59,268 nt of DNA from Affinundibacterium baiyunense (GCF_018139645.1 NZ_JAGSPM010000015.1:1-59268); one strand, 5' to 3'; positions 17,846 to 27,792 are shown, counted from the first letter of the stretch. Numbers and translations: made by a program. The notes: generated by a model not told the origin, from the letters alone.

Positions 17846-19465
17846 TTAACGATGGCGCTTGGTCAAAGCTTTTAGCAAACCCTTGGTTGAACTATCGTAT
17901 TCTTCTTTGACCGCTGCAGGATCGAGGCTGATCAATTGTTGCGCCAAGGATTTACCCAATTCGACACCCCATTGATCAAACGCATTGATATCCCAGATCA
18001 CCGATTGCACAAATACTTTATGTTCATATAGCGCGATCAATGCGCCAAGTGAGCGCGGCGTCAATGAATCGAGCAACAAAGTCGAGGTCGGACGATTGCC
18101 TTCAAACACACGTGGCGCCAACATTTTTTCAGGTAGATCACCTAATTCTGCACGCACTTCATCGATGTTTTTACCCCATGCCATCGCTTTTGATTGCGCG
18201 AAGCAATTCGCTAACAAAGCTTGGTTATGACCTGGCAAGCCCGCATCATCATCGGCGACGACGATAAAATCGGTAGGAATAATCGTCGCGCCTTGATGCA
18301 GCAATTGGAAGTAAGCATGCTGACCATTGGTTCCCGCTTCACCAAACAAAATTGGTGAGGTCGTGTAATCGACGCGCTGACCTTCACGCGTGACCGATTT
18401 ACCATTACTTTCCATTTCTAATTGTTGCAAGTAGGCTGGCAAGCGTGTCATACGTTGGTGATACGGCGCGATGGACAAAGCTTGTAAGCCAAGGAAGTTG
18501 ATATTCCAAACGCCAATCAATGCCATCAAGACGGGCAAATTCTGCTCTAACGGCGCTTGCGCAAAATGCAAATCCATCTCGTGTGCGCCAGCCAACATCT
18601 CTTCAAAACGATCTGCGCCAACGTATAAGGCAATCGACAAACCAATCGCGCTCCACATCGAGTAACGACCACCCGCCCAATTCCAAAATGGGAACACATT
18701 TTCTTCTGCAATACCGAAGGCCGCCGCCGCTTTCACATTGGTACTTAAAGCGACGAAGTGTTGACGAATTTGATCTTCAGGACAACCATGATTCAACATC
18801 CACTCACGTGCTGTACGGGCATTGGTCAAGGTCTCCATCGTCGTAAAAGTTTTAGAAGCGACCACGATCAGTGTTGTTTCTGGATCGGCGTTTTCTAAAG
18901 AATCAGCTACGTGGCGACCATCGACATTCGAGACAAAATGTAGCGACAGATTTTTTTGCGACCATGGTGCCAAAGCGATGCAAGCCATTTGTGGACCGAG
19001 ATCCGAACCACCAATACCGATATTGATAATCGTGCGAATTGGCTTGCCGGTGTAACCCAACCAGCGACCTTCACGTACCGCGTCGCTGAAACTGCGCATT
19101 TGCGCTAAGACACTGTGCACATCTGCCGCAATATTTTCGCCATTGAGCATAAATTTCTCGCCCTTAGGCAAGCGCAATACGGTGTGTAAGACGGCGCGAT
19201 TTTCCGTATTATTAATTGCTTCACCGCGCAGCATTGCATCACGACGTGATTCCACTTCTTGTTGGCGCGCTAAGGCTAACAAATTGAGTTTCGCCGTCGT
19301 GTCCATGCGTTGTTTGGAATAGTCCAACAACATGCCGCAAGCAGAAGCAGAAAAGTGCTTAAACCGCTGCGGATCAGCGCGAAACAACTCTTTCAAGCTC
19401 GGCATATTATTCGCGCGTTGCTGTAACAAACACCACAATGGAGTACGAGAAACTGAGATAGCCAT
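17846..19465 (-). CDS. pgi: glucose-6-phosphate isomerase
   Basis: 539 residues. Signatures are NIGIGGSDLGPQM, GGRYSMWSAIGLS, MESNGKSV, GTNGQHAYFQLLHQG with catalytic His, and INAFDQWGVELGK near the C-terminus. It interconverts glucose-6-phosphate and fructose-6-phosphate in the cytoplasm. It is the third gene of the minus-strand edd-eda-pgi set, 47 bp from eda, and feeds glucose-6-phosphate into the Entner-Doudoroff enzymes. I take the ATG at 19465 (MAISVSRTPLW); the longer frame adds only TTG-ATC. REP palindromes follow the stop. Confidence 0.97.
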   Translation of the reverse strand: MAISVSRTPLWCLLQQRANNMPSLKELFRADPQRFKHFSASACGMLLDYSKQRMDTTAKLNLLALARQQEVESRRDAMLRGEAINNTENRAVLHTVLRLPKGEKFMLNGENIAADVHSVLAQMRSFSDAVREGRWLGYTGKPIRTIINIGIGGSDLGPQMACIALAPWSQKNLSLHFVSNVDGRHVADSLENADPETTLIVVASKTFTTMETLTNARTAREWMLNHGCPEDQIRQHFVALSTNVKAAAAFGIAEENVFPFWNWAGGRYSMWSAIGLSIALYVGADRFEEMLAGAHEMDLHFAQAPLEQNLPVLMALIGVWNINFLGLQALSIAPYHQRMTRLPAYLQQLEMESNGKSVTREGQRVDYTTSPILFGEAGTNGQHAYFQLLHQGATIIPTDFIVVADDDAGLPGHNQALLANCFAQSKAMAWGKNIDEVRAELGDLPEKMLAPRVFEGNRPTSTLLLDSLTPRSLGALIALYEHKVFVQSVIWDINAFDQWGVELGKSLAQQLISLDPAAVKEEYDSSTKGLLKALTKRHR

Positions 19466-19512
19466 GATCAAACAATCTGAGAAAAATGAATTAAAAACCG
19501 AACTACTAAAAT

Positions 19513-20148
19513 TTACTTACCTGCCGCCGCTGCCTGCGCTGCCAATTGTCCAATTGCCCCCCAATCATTTGTACTGATCAAATTCGCTGGACACATCCAA
19601 GAACCACCAACACACAAAACATTCGATTGCTGCAATAAAGTCGACGTCGATTCCACCGTAACGCCGCCAGTCAAACAAAATTTCACATCGGGAAATGGTC
19701 CACCAAGTGCTTTGGCCATCTTCACGCTACCGACGATATCGGATGGGAATAATTTGACGACATTGAATCCATTTTCCAAGGCCAGCATCAAATCACTTGC
19801 ACCACCCACACCCGGGAAATAAGGCAAACCAGACTCGGCAGCTGCTTTTGCTAATACTGGCGTAATCCCTGGACTAATACCAAACGCCGCACCTGTATTG
19901 CGTACCGCATCGAGTTGCGCTGGCGTCAAAATCGTTCCCGCACCAACGGTCACTGTTGGACATGCCTTTACCACTTCACGCAAGACTGTCATGGCGTTTG
20001 GCGTGCGCAAAGTAATTTCAACCGCAGGCAAGCCATTTTCTGCCAAGGTCGTCACGCAACGAATCGCTTGATCCACGTCATCGGTTACCAAGATAGGCAG
20101 CACGCGTACTTGTGCCAGTTGAGAAATAATCGTTGCTGTCGTTATCAT
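19513..20148 (-). CDS. eda: 2-keto-3-deoxy-6-phosphogluconate aldolase
   Basis: 211 residues, a class I aldolase barrel. AVEITLRTPNAM holds the catalytic Glu, VVKLFPSDIVG the Schiff-base Lys, and FCLTGGVT the phosphate loop. It splits KDPG into pyruvate and glyceraldehyde-3-phosphate, the last Entner-Doudoroff step. It is 34 bp downstream of edd, so co-transcribed. GAGACG lies ahead of ATG 20148. Full length for the family (about 210). Confidence 0.97.
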   Translation of the reverse strand: MITTATIISQLAQVRVLPILVTDDVDQAIRCVTTLAENGLPAVEITLRTPNAMTVLREVVKACPTVTVGAGTILTPAQLDAVRNTGAAFGISPGITPVLAKAAAESGLPYFPGVGGASDLMLALENGFNVVKLFPSDIVGSVKMAKALGGPFPDVKFCLTGGVTVESTSTLLQQSNVLCVGGSWMCPANLISTNDWGAIGQLAAQAAAAGK

Positions 20149-20182
20149 AGTCGTCTCAATATGAAAATTAAATTAGCCTGAA

Positions 20183-22030
20183 TTAAATAAACAAAGTCGA
20201 AGCGCCCTGCTCTGGCGATGTGACGACGCGACGTTGCGCGACAAACAAATCACGTCCATAGCCGTAGCTGCTATCGATACCGATACTTGGATTTGTACGA
20301 CTTGCCCACACTGCGTCACCGACCAAAGCACGCAATTCACCGGTATGCACGTTCAGTTCAATCATGTCACCGTCACGTACTTTACCGAGTGGTCCACCTT
20401 GTGCGACTTCAGGGCTCACATGCAAAGCGGCCGGAACTTTGCCCGACGCGCCAGACATACGACCATCGGTGACCAAAGCGACTTTGTAACCTGCCGACAT
20501 CAAACTGCCGAGCACGGGTGTGAAGTGATGCAGCTCCGGCATTCCGTTCGCTTGTGGACCTTGGAAGATCACCACCGCGACGAAATCTTGGTTCAATTGC
20601 CCTGCTTTATAAGCATTCACTAGTGCGTCTTGTGATTCAAAAACCTTGGCTGGTGCGCGCACTATCCAAGCTTCTTCCGGTACAGCGGAAGCTTTCACGA
20701 TGGCTCGACCTAAATTACCTTGCAATAAACGAAGGCCACCTGTTGCAGCAAATGGCTCATCTACATTACGAACAACCGCTGGGTCACTGGATTTTTCTGG
20801 ATGCGCAACAAATGCTACTTTTCCATCTTTTAATTCTGGACGTGTTGTATGCGAGGCCAAACCTTGGTCGCCAAAAATCGTCATCACATCCGCATGCATC
20901 AAGCCTTGCGATAACAACTCACGGATCACGAAAGTTGGACCACCTGCATCTTCGAAGGCATTGACGTCCGCAGTGCCGTTCGGATAAACCCGTGTCAATA
21001 ATGGAATCACTGAAGACAATTCATCAAAATCTTGCCAATCAATGAGGATGCCTGCCGCACGTGCTACCGCAATCCAGTGAATTGTGTGATTGGTTGAACC
21101 GCCCGTCGCTAACAAAGCAATCACCGCGTTCACTATCGTTTTTTCATTCACCACGTGACCGATAGGACGATAGTTGCCGCCCGCTTCCGTCAACTTCAAT
21201 ACTTGCTCAACTGCTGCATCAGTCAAGGCATGGCGTAATGGATCGGATGGGTGTACGAACGCCGCGCCTGGCAAATGCAAGCCCATCGCTTCCAACAACA
21301 TTTGATTACTATTCGCAGTACCATAGAAAGTGCAGGTGCCCGCGCTATGATAGGCCGCACTCTCTGCCGCCAACAATTCTTCTTTAGTCGCTTTACCTTG
21401 GGCATAGCGCTCGCGTACTGCTGCTTTTTCTTTATTCGACAAACCTGAGCCCATAGGACCGGCGGGAATAAATACTGTTGGCAAATGACCGAAAGCCAAA
21501 GCGCCAATGAGCAAACCCGGCACAATCTTGTCGCAAATACCCAAACACAAAGTCGCATCGAAGGCATCGTGCGACAAAGCAATTGCGGTCGCTTGCGCTA
21601 TCACATCACGCGAGAACAAAGACAATTCCATACCTGGTCGGCCTTGCGTGACACCATCACACATCGCTGGCACGCCGCCTGCCACCTGCGCCGTTGCGTT
21701 GAAGCGCAGTGCGGCTTCCTTAATCTGATCAGGGTAAGTGGCATAAGGCTGATGGGCGGACAACATATCGTTGTAGGCAGTCACGATACCGATATTCGGT
21801 TTTTGCGCCTGGTTCAGCCAGATTTTGGTTTTGCTATCCGCTGCCGCATTCGCATGCGCTTGATTAGCGCATGACAAGCTGGCGCGGCGTGGGCCACGAT
21901 TGCGCAACTGCTCTAGGCGAGCTAAGTATTCAGCACGCAAAGCTTTACTACGCTCAGTAATGCGCCGTGTGACTGCATCAACCACCGCGTTGATTGCAAC
22001 TTGTTGAGTTTGTTGTCCAGATGTCGTCAT
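20183..22030 (-). CDS. edd: 6-phosphogluconate dehydratase
   Basis: 615 residues from the ATG at 22030. It is an IlvD/Edd family [4Fe-4S] dehydratase: [33 protein letters not shown] and [15 protein letters not shown] carry the cluster-associated cysteines; [18 protein letters not shown] lies near the C-terminus. It converts 6-phosphogluconate to KDPG. A longer frame begins at GTG 22075, but its first 15 residues do not fit the family, so the shorter start is preferred. It heads edd-eda-pgi and is divergent from zwf, with the likely shared control region between them. Confidence 0.97.
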   Translation of the reverse strand: MTTSGQQTQQVAINAVVDAVTRRITERSKALRAEYLARLEQLRNRGPRRASLSCANQAHANAAADSKTKIWLNQAQKPNIGIVTAYNDMLSAHQPYATYPDQIKEAALRFNATAQVAGGVPAMCDGVTQGRPGMELSLFSRDVIAQATAIALSHDAFDATLCLGICDKIVPGLLIGALAFGHLPTVFIPAGPMGSGLSNKEKAAVRERYAQGKATKEELLAAESAAYHSAGTCTFYGTANSNQMLLEAMGLHLPGAAFVHPSDPLRHALTDAAVEQVLKLTEAGGNYRPIGHVVNEKTIVNAVIALLATGGSTNHTIHWIAVARAAGILIDWQDFDELSSVIPLLTRVYPNGTADVNAFEDAGGPTFVIRELLSQGLMHADVMTIFGDQGLASHTTRPELKDGKVAFVAHPEKSSDPAVVRNVDEPFAATGGLRLLQGNLGRAIVKASAVPEEAWIVRAPAKVFESQDALVNAYKAGQLNQDFVAVVIFQGPQANGMPELHHFTPVLGSLMSAGYKVALVTDGRMSGASGKVPAALHVSPEVAQGGPLGKVRDGDMIELNVHTGELRALVGDAVWASRTNPSIGIDSSYGYGRDLFVAQRRVVTSPEQGASTLFI

Positions 22031-22150
22031 AGTTTTGTGGGGGTATCTAATTCGAATAAGTGAAAGATAGCACAAAAACAGAAAAATACTGTAACAAACT
22101 TTCAGAAAAGCGATATTTTTTCATTTAAAACATAAAAACCATCAAAAAAA

Positions 22151-22167
22151 TCGTAATGAAACTACAT
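22151..22167. promoter_or_regulatory. candidate HexR operator
   Basis: On the minus strand the site reads TGTAGTTTCATTACG, close to the TGTA(A/G)TT-AT-ATTACA type palindromes reported for HexR. It lies between edd and zwf, the expected place, and hexR is the third gene of the zwf operon. The match was made by eye only. Confidence 0.4.
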
Positions 22168-22248
22168 TTTTGAAGAAATATGGTTTAAGCTATGGCATAA
22201 TTTATGACGTTAACTAAGCATCAAACGAATCTAAAATTTAAACCTCTC

Positions 22249-22320
22249 GACACAGAGGCACAGAGCTATGGAGAAAAGCAGGAGATAAAAAAAAGAATAT
22301 CTCTTGTTTTTCACTGTGTC
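22249..22320 (+). promoter_or_regulatory. long stem-loop in the zwf leader
   Basis: The inner stem pairs 22274-22287 (AAAAGCAGGAGATA) with 22298-22311 (TATCTCTTGTTTTT) over 14 positions, with two G-U pairs. The outer arms are GACACAG (22249-22255) and CTGTGTC (22314-22320). It ends about 77 bases ahead of the zwf ATG. It could be a leader control element or the relic of a small inserted repeat. Confidence 0.4.
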
Positions 22321-22397
22321 TTATGAAGACATGCCCTTACCCCTGTGTTGAACGGCTTGAAGAATCTTTTCACCCATTAAAATTATTCGGAGTCCAC

Positions 22398-23855
22398 ATG
22401 ACTACATTTGTATTGTTTGGCGGTACTGGCGATCTGGCAAAACGCAAGATCATTCCTGCACTGTACAGCGCGTTCGTCAATGGACGTCTCGACCCCGAAT
22501 TTAGTTTTATTGGCGCGGCACGTGAAGCCTTAAGCGACGATGACTTCCGTACCCGCGTTGCCGCTAGCATCGAAACCTATGCAGCAAAGGCAAATGGCAC
22601 GGCCGAGCAATTGGCGGCCTTTTTAGCACTGACTGGCTACGCAAAAATTGATGCAAAAGTGCCAACTGACTTCGACGCATTGAAAGCGCGCGTGAACGCT
22701 GACACTACCAAAGCAAAATTATTTTATTTGGCGATCGGCCCGGATATTTTTATTCCCGTGGTTGAGCAATTATCGAAACACGGTCTAGTCGAAGGCAACG
22801 CCCGAGTGGTGGTTGAAAAACCTTTGGGTCGTGACGCCAAATCTGCCAAAGAAATCAATACCGCACTGCGCACGTATCTAAACGAAAACCAAATCTATCG
22901 TATCGATCATTACCTCGGCAAAGAAATGGTACAAAACTTATTTGCACTACGTTTTGCCAATTCCTTCCTCGAACCTTTGTGGAATCGCAAATGGATACAA
23001 GATGTACAAATTTCGATTTCCGAACAAGTCGGGGTGGAAACTCGCGGTGACTTCTACGACAAGACTGGTGCCTTACGCGATATGGTGCAAAACCACTTAT
23101 TGCAATTGGTGTCTATCGTGGCGATGGAACCGCCAGTCAACGCTAATCCTGATGCGATCCGCGATGAAAAAGTCAAGGTCTTACGCGCTCTACGCAAATT
23201 CACAGCCGACGATGTAGCGAAGAAGACCGTACGTGGTCAATACCGCGCTGGCGCAGTCGATGGCAAGCCCGTTATCGGCTATCAACATGAGCCGGGTGTA
23301 CCTGCTTCTAGCCGCGCTGAAACCTTTGTCGCGATTCGCGCTGAAATTGATAACTGGCGTTGGGCGGGTGTGCCGTTCTACTTACGCACTGGCAAACGTA
23401 TGGCAAGTCGTTGCGCGGAAATTACGATTAATTTCAAACCAATTCCGTATTCCATTTTCGGTAAAGGTCAAGGTCCATTACGCTCGAATCGTCTAGTTAT
23501 TACCCTGCAACCAGAAGAAAGCGTGCAATTGTTTATGAAGGCGAAAGAACCAGGTGAAGGCATACGCTTATCCGACGTCGCTTTGAATTTGGATTTTGCG
23601 GAAGCATCGAACTTGCGCCGTGTCGAATCTTATGAACGCTTGTTACTCGACGCCTTGCACGGCGATTTGACTTTGTTCGTACGTGACGATGAATTGGGTG
23701 CGGCGTGGGAATGGATCGATCCCATCATGTCAGCTTGGGACAATGATGCCGAAGGCTTGAAATCCTATATCGCTGGCAGCTGGGGCCCAGCGGCAGCAAG
23801 TTACTTATTAGCGCAACACGGGGCAGCGTGGGGCGAAGAGTATGTGGAAGGCTAA
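22398..23855 (+). CDS. zwf: glucose-6-phosphate 1-dehydrogenase
   Basis: 485 residues from the ATG at 22398, which has GGAG 5 bases upstream. A longer frame from 22323 would add 25 residues not found in the family. FGGTGDLAKRKIIPAL is the dinucleotide-binding loop, VVEKPLGRD and RIDHYLGKEMVQN the substrate and catalytic His region. It oxidises glucose-6-phosphate to 6-phosphogluconolactone with NADP. First gene of zwf-pgl-hexR and divergent from edd-eda-pgi. Confidence 0.97.
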   Translation: MTTFVLFGGTGDLAKRKIIPALYSAFVNGRLDPEFSFIGAAREALSDDDFRTRVAASIETYAAKANGTAEQLAAFLALTGYAKIDAKVPTDFDALKARVNADTTKAKLFYLAIGPDIFIPVVEQLSKHGLVEGNARVVVEKPLGRDAKSAKEINTALRTYLNENQIYRIDHYLGKEMVQNLFALRFANSFLEPLWNRKWIQDVQISISEQVGVETRGDFYDKTGALRDMVQNHLLQLVSIVAMEPPVNANPDAIRDEKVKVLRALRKFTADDVAKKTVRGQYRAGAVDGKPVIGYQHEPGVPASSRAETFVAIRAEIDNWRWAGVPFYLRTGKRMASRCAEITINFKPIPYSIFGKGQGPLRSNRLVITLQPEESVQLFMKAKEPGEGIRLSDVALNLDFAEASNLRRVESYERLLLDALHGDLTLFVRDDELGAAWEWIDPIMSAWDNDAEGLKSYIAGSWGPAAASYLLAQHGAAWGEEYVEG

Positions 23856-23930
23856 GTAATAATGGAAGGCGTAATCAACTCAAGTACAAGCGCGCAAGCA
23901 GCTTACAATAGCAATAGGAATAGCGTTCTC

Positions 23931-24629
23931 ATGGCCAAGCACCAACCCGACAATCAAGCGCAATTTCGCAGCTTTGAGAATTTTACTGAACTCACTCACA
24001 CATTGGTGAGTGAATGGATGCATTTAATTGACGATGCCAGCCTGAGCAAGCGCCCTGCAGCGTTCGCCTTAGCGGGTGGCTCCACGCCAGCACCAATCTA
24101 TAGAGAACTCGATCAAGCACTGGCACAACGCGCAACGGCGAATGTACTATTGACCGCTACTGATGAACGCTGGGTGCATGACAATGATCCACAAAGTAAT
24201 GAAGGTTTGTTCAAGAAATGTTTATCACAAAGTGTCGGTAAACAATGGCATCTAGTCTCCTTAAAAAATGCCGCGAACACGCCGGAAGTAGCGATGGAAG
24301 CGATTAACGAGCGCTTACAAAAACAACTCCCAGAATGCTTTAGCGCAGTTTTGTTAGGCATGGGCGCCGACGGCCATATCGCTTCATTATTTCCGGGTGC
24401 ACCAGTACAAGCCGATGGTTTAGACTGCCTCGCTGCGGTCCATCCGCAAACCCATCAAACACGTATTTCTTTGTCTTTGCCGCGCCTATTACAAACCGAA
24501 AAAATCTGGTTGGTGATTACCGGCAATGAAAAACGCGAGGTCTTTGAAAACGCATTGAGCAGTGATCTGCCTATCGGTAATTTATTAAAACAGGCACAAT
24601 GTCAGATTGAGGTTTTTTGGTGTCCGTAA
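23931..24629 (+). CDS. pgl: 6-phosphogluconolactonase
   Basis: About 232 residues from the ATG at 23931. Motifs are ALAGGSTPAPIYREL, TDERWV with PQSNEGL, LGMGADGHIASLFPG and a C-terminal WLVITGNEKREVF, all typical of DevB/Pgl lactonases. It hydrolyses 6-phosphogluconolactone to 6-phosphogluconate. The frame is open from an ATG at 23862, 6 bp after zwf, and that start would add 23 low-complexity residues; AGGA 11 bases before 23931 and family alignment favour the shorter form, but the choice is not certain. Second gene of the zwf operon. Confidence 0.93.
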   Translation: MAKHQPDNQAQFRSFENFTELTHTLVSEWMHLIDDASLSKRPAAFALAGGSTPAPIYRELDQALAQRATANVLLTATDERWVHDNDPQSNEGLFKKCLSQSVGKQWHLVSLKNAANTPEVAMEAINERLQKQLPECFSAVLLGMGADGHIASLFPGAPVQADGLDCLAAVHPQTHQTRISLSLPRLLQTEKIWLVITGNEKREVFENALSSDLPIGNLLKQAQCQIEVFWCP

Positions 24630-24764
24630 GCAATGAGTGCTATTTTGAATTCACTACGAAACAGCAATGAAAGCGCGTCCCATAAGCTCGCACTTTCTTT
24701 AAACGTATATTCATTTTGACTTGATCAGCAAAACAAATCATAAGAGACAAAAGGTAACCACACC

Positions 24765-25676
24765 ATGGTCAACGTTCTTTCAAATAAAAATACCACGACC
24801 AATAATCCACCCGAAAAAGGATTACTAGCGCGCATACGTGTCGCCAGCACAGCATTGAGTCGCGCCGAGCGACAAGTTGCTGATTTTCTACTGCAGAAGC
24901 CGCACGATGCACTAGAGATGTCGATACGCGTGTTGGCGCAAGTATGTAATGTGAGTGAACCAACCGTAGCACGCTTTGCTCAATCACTAGGATTTGATGG
25001 TTTTAAATCCTTCAAGCTCGCCTTTGCAAAAAGTTTAGCGACTGGCATTCCCTATTTGCATCTCGACGTAAATCAAGCGGATCAAGTGAAAGACGTTTTA
25101 CCCAAAGTCTTTGATCGCACCATCGCTGCCTTAATGGAAGCGCGGAATAACGCGAATAGCGCGACCTTCGAAGCGGCGGTCAATTTGTTGGCACGTGCTC
25201 GTCGGATTGAATGTTATGGCCTTGGTTATTCTGGCGCATTAGCCATTGACGCACAACTCAAATTCTTCCGCTTCGGCATTCCGACCACGGTATTTTGTGA
25301 TGCCCATTTACAAGCGCAATCGGCGAGCTTACTCAATAGTGATTGCCTCGTCGTCGCCTTCTCTCGCACGGGGCGCACACGCGATTTGATCCGTAGTGTG
25401 CAATTAGCAAAAGACACAGGCGCTAAAGTCTTGGTCTTATGTGCGAGCGGTGGCCCCCTCGCCGAATTAGCAGATGTGCATATCAGCGTGGACGTAGAAG
25501 AAGATCCTGATATCTATACACCGATGACTTCGCGTTTAGCACATTTGACTTACATTGATGCCTTGGCAGTCGCGGTCACCTTACTACGCGGACCGGCTGC
25601 CATTGATATGCTTGAGCGTGCCAAAGCGAGCATTTCTGAAAAACGCCTCGTAACAAAATTGGATGAAATGAACTGA
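24765..25676 (+). CDS. hexR: HexR, RpiR-family regulator of central carbon metabolism
   Basis: 303 residues. The N-terminal RpiR helix-turn-helix (about residues 18-95) contains LSRAERQVADFLLQKP and VSEPTVARFAQSLGFDGFKSFK. The C-terminal SIS domain (about 130-280) contains ECYGLGYSGALAIDAQLKF and VAFSRTGRTRDLIRS. HexR represses Entner-Doudoroff and zwf genes and releases DNA when KDPG binds. Third in line after zwf and pgl, 135 bp downstream, with AAAGGT ahead of ATG 24765. Its likely operator is at 22151-22167. Confidence 0.93.
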   Translation: MVNVLSNKNTTTNNPPEKGLLARIRVASTALSRAERQVADFLLQKPHDALEMSIRVLAQVCNVSEPTVARFAQSLGFDGFKSFKLAFAKSLATGIPYLHLDVNQADQVKDVLPKVFDRTIAALMEARNNANSATFEAAVNLLARARRIECYGLGYSGALAIDAQLKFFRFGIPTTVFCDAHLQAQSASLLNSDCLVVAFSRTGRTRDLIRSVQLAKDTGAKVLVLCASGGPLAELADVHISVDVEEDPDIYTPMTSRLAHLTYIDALAVAVTLLRGPAAIDMLERAKASISEKRLVTKLDEMN

Positions 25677-25832
25677 GCATACTCTAACAGATACGCAGTC
25701 ACGAACTCGATGTCACGAACCCGACGTCATGAATACGATTACAACAAACTCTCGGTGATTATCAAAAAAAACATGCACTAAAACTGTAATTTCTGGCAAG
25801 CTATTCACATCAATAAAAAGGAATAGCCGCTT

Positions 25833-26672
25833 ATGACTCAACTTAGTTTGCAGCAGGTTACTGATAACCTCAAAGATCTGCCGACTTTGCCGGCAGTTGT
25901 GATGGAGTTGCTGAATAATCTCGAGCAAGAAGACGCAGATATCTCCATCCTCGCAAAAAAAGTTACGCAAGATCTCGCCCTCACAGCCAAGACTTTGCGT
26001 TACGCCAATTCACCGTTTTATTCAACCTTAATCAAAGTCACGACTATACAGCAAGCGATTTCCTTACTAGGAATGGAAACCGTCAAACAAATGGTCCTAT
26101 CAGCCGCCTTATCTGGTTGCTTTCCGGAGAATAATTGCCGAGGCTTTGATCACAAAGCCTTTTGGAAACATTCAAATGGCGTTGCTTTTATCTCCAAATT
26201 GATTGCGCGGCGCATGAATTTTAATGAGGATGTTGCATTCACAGCAGGCTTACTGCACGACATCGGACTGCTTGCACTAGTCACATTATTTCCGCAACAG
26301 TTTGAAGAAGTCATTGCCTATCGCAAATCAGGCCTCGCAACGCAATTCGAAGCTGAACGAAAAATCTTAGGTATCGACCACTCAGCTGTTGGAGAGGCTT
26401 TAGCAGTTGAATGGAATTTTTCTGAAGTAATGAAGAATGCCATCGCTGGACATCATCATCCTGACCAACCTGGTATTGGTTTTTTAGCGTCGATCATTCA
26501 TGTTGCTGATGGCATTACACATATGCTCAACCATTCAGATGAGCCCGCAACACAAACGATATCGGTATCGGTAGTTTCGTGGAATAGCTTAAATTTAGAT
26601 CAAGCTTCGCTCGATACCTTAATTGAAGAAGCGAGAATTAAATTTAAGAAATTAGAGCAAACAGATTTGTAG
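25833..26672 (+). CDS. second HDOD domain signalling protein
   Basis: 279 residues, similar throughout to the HDOD protein at 4773-5639: LPTLPAVVMELLNNLEQED, TAKTLRYANSPFYS, CRGFDHKAFWKHSNG, FTAGLLHDIGLLALVT and a similar C-terminal extension. The HD dyad is kept, though enzyme activity is doubtful in this family. AAGGAATA lies ahead of ATG 25833. Unlike its paralogue, it has no small partner gene. It ends 28 bp from the convergent FliL-like gene. Role inferred to be signalling; the target is unknown. Confidence 0.8.
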   Translation: MTQLSLQQVTDNLKDLPTLPAVVMELLNNLEQEDADISILAKKVTQDLALTAKTLRYANSPFYSTLIKVTTIQQAISLLGMETVKQMVLSAALSGCFPENNCRGFDHKAFWKHSNGVAFISKLIARRMNFNEDVAFTAGLLHDIGLLALVTLFPQQFEEVIAYRKSGLATQFEAERKILGIDHSAVGEALAVEWNFSEVMKNAIAGHHHPDQPGIGFLASIIHVADGITHMLNHSDEPATQTISVSVVSWNSLNLDQASLDTLIEEARIKFKKLEQTDL

Positions 26673-26700
26673 CGACCACTTTGAATCTGCGTGAATGGAA

Positions 26701-27147
26701 TTAATCGTTACGCTGATCTTGTAAAAGTAGCTCTGTCACCATCACAGCCTGTATTTTATCTGTCTTAAAAACGAGGTTCAATTTACGGGTTAATTCATCT
26801 TGCAATTCCTGTAGCCCTTCCTTAGTCCGCAAAGTCTCTAAGTCCAAAGAGGTTAGTTCTTTTCTAAATTGCTCGTTCAATGCTGCTTTATTATCTGCAA
26901 GCCACTCATCATCGTCTCTACTGACTTGGACACTGACAGATAATCTGGCAACCATACCTTGATCATTGACAATATTTTGCTGTAGCTCAGCATAAGTCGA
27001 ATTTGAAATATTTCTGTCAGCAACGCGCCCAAGATAGATAAATAACGCCACCCCTGCAAAAAATAGCAATACCACCGATGCCGCAATCATGGCAAATCGA
27101 TCGGAAGCAACTTTTTTCTTTGGAGGAATCATCTTATTGATTGGCAT
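26701..27147 (-). CDS. FliL-like single-span membrane protein
   Basis: 148 residues. A Lys-rich cytoplasmic N-terminus is followed by one membrane segment (FAMIAASVVLLFFAGVALFIY, about residues 18-38) and a periplasmic domain with VARLSVSVQVSR, LNEQFRKELTSL, LRTKEGLQELQDELTRKLN and VMVTELLLQ. This order resembles FliL, the flagellar stator-associated protein. No other flagellar gene is nearby, so it may be a FliL relative with another job. AAGGACTT lies ahead of ATG 27147. It is 15 bp from the upstream acyltransferase gene, so co-transcribed. Confidence 0.6.
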   Translation of the reverse strand: MPINKMIPPKKKVASDRFAMIAASVVLLFFAGVALFIYLGRVADRNISNSTYAELQQNIVNDQGMVARLSVSVQVSRDDDEWLADNKAALNEQFRKELTSLDLETLRTKEGLQELQDELTRKLNLVFKTDKIQAVMVTELLLQDQRND

Positions 27148-27162
27148 CGAGTGAAGTCCTTA

Positions 27163-27792
27163 TTAATCAGGCTCTTTATCCGCAGGCTTAGAAACGTTTA
27201 CCTGAATTTGCTCAGCGTCAAATTGCTGTGGATTTTTACCCGTAAATCCTGCATAAAACTGTTTGATCAAGACCATATCTTCATCAATGTTGCCGCAAGG
27301 ATAGAACAATTTACCGACGCCGCCAATCTTTTCTTTAAAATCCACGTAGCCTAAACCAAGCGGGACACCCGCACCTTGCGCAATGTAGTAAAACCCAGTT
27401 TTCCAACGCGTCACTTTACCGCGCGTACCTTCAGGTGGCACGATCACTAGCAGTTTTTCATTTTGATTGAATGCCTCGATGGTCGCTTCAACCAAATTCC
27501 CAGCGCGAGAGCGATCCACAGGAATCCCGCCCAACCAACGCATGATTGCGCCCAAGACAGGTGGAAACAAACTGGACTTCCCCATCCAATAGACATCCAG
27601 TCGCAATACAAAACAAATCATCAGTGCAATCGGAAAATCCCAATTACTTGTGTGTGGTGCCGCAATCAAAACACCTTTCTGAATATCTGCAGCAGTATGA
27701 TCTACGCGCCAACCCAACAAGCGTAAGATCAGCATGGAAATCCAACGCATGAGGGTGTTGATAATTGGCGTCTTAAAGATGGTGAAATGCAT
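27163..27792 (-). CDS. PlsC-type 1-acylglycerol-phosphate acyltransferase family protein
   Basis: About 209 residues. Acyltransferase blocks are AAPHTSNWDFPIA (HX4D catalytic motif), WLGGIPVDRS (glycerol phosphate binding) and IVPPEGTRGK. A hydrophobic N-terminal segment (TLMRWISMLILRLLGW) suggests membrane attachment. It transfers an acyl group to a lysophospholipid or similar acceptor; the substrate is unknown. The start is unclear: ATG 27792 (used) and ATG 27822 both lack a good ribosome binding site. It precedes the FliL-like gene by 15 bp. Confidence 0.8.
   Translation of the reverse strand: MHFTIFKTPIINTLMRWISMLILRLLGWRVDHTAADIQKGVLIAAPHTSNWDFPIALMICFVLRLDVYWMGKSSLFPPVLGAIMRWLGGIPVDRSRAGNLVEATIEAFNQNEKLLVIVPPEGTRGKVTRWKTGFYYIAQGAGVPLGLGYVDFKEKIGGVGKLFYPCGNIDEDMVLIKQFYAGFTGKNPQQFDAEQIQVNVSKPADKEPD

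Larger units (their letters stand above)
22031..22397. other. divergent control region between edd and zwf
   Basis: About 367 bp. It holds a candidate HexR operator (22151-22167), AT-rich promoter sequence and, in the zwf leader, a long hairpin (22249-22320). GACACAGAGGCACAGAG resembles short CACAGAG-type sequences seen scattered in other genomes. No gene is seen. Confidence 0.5.
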
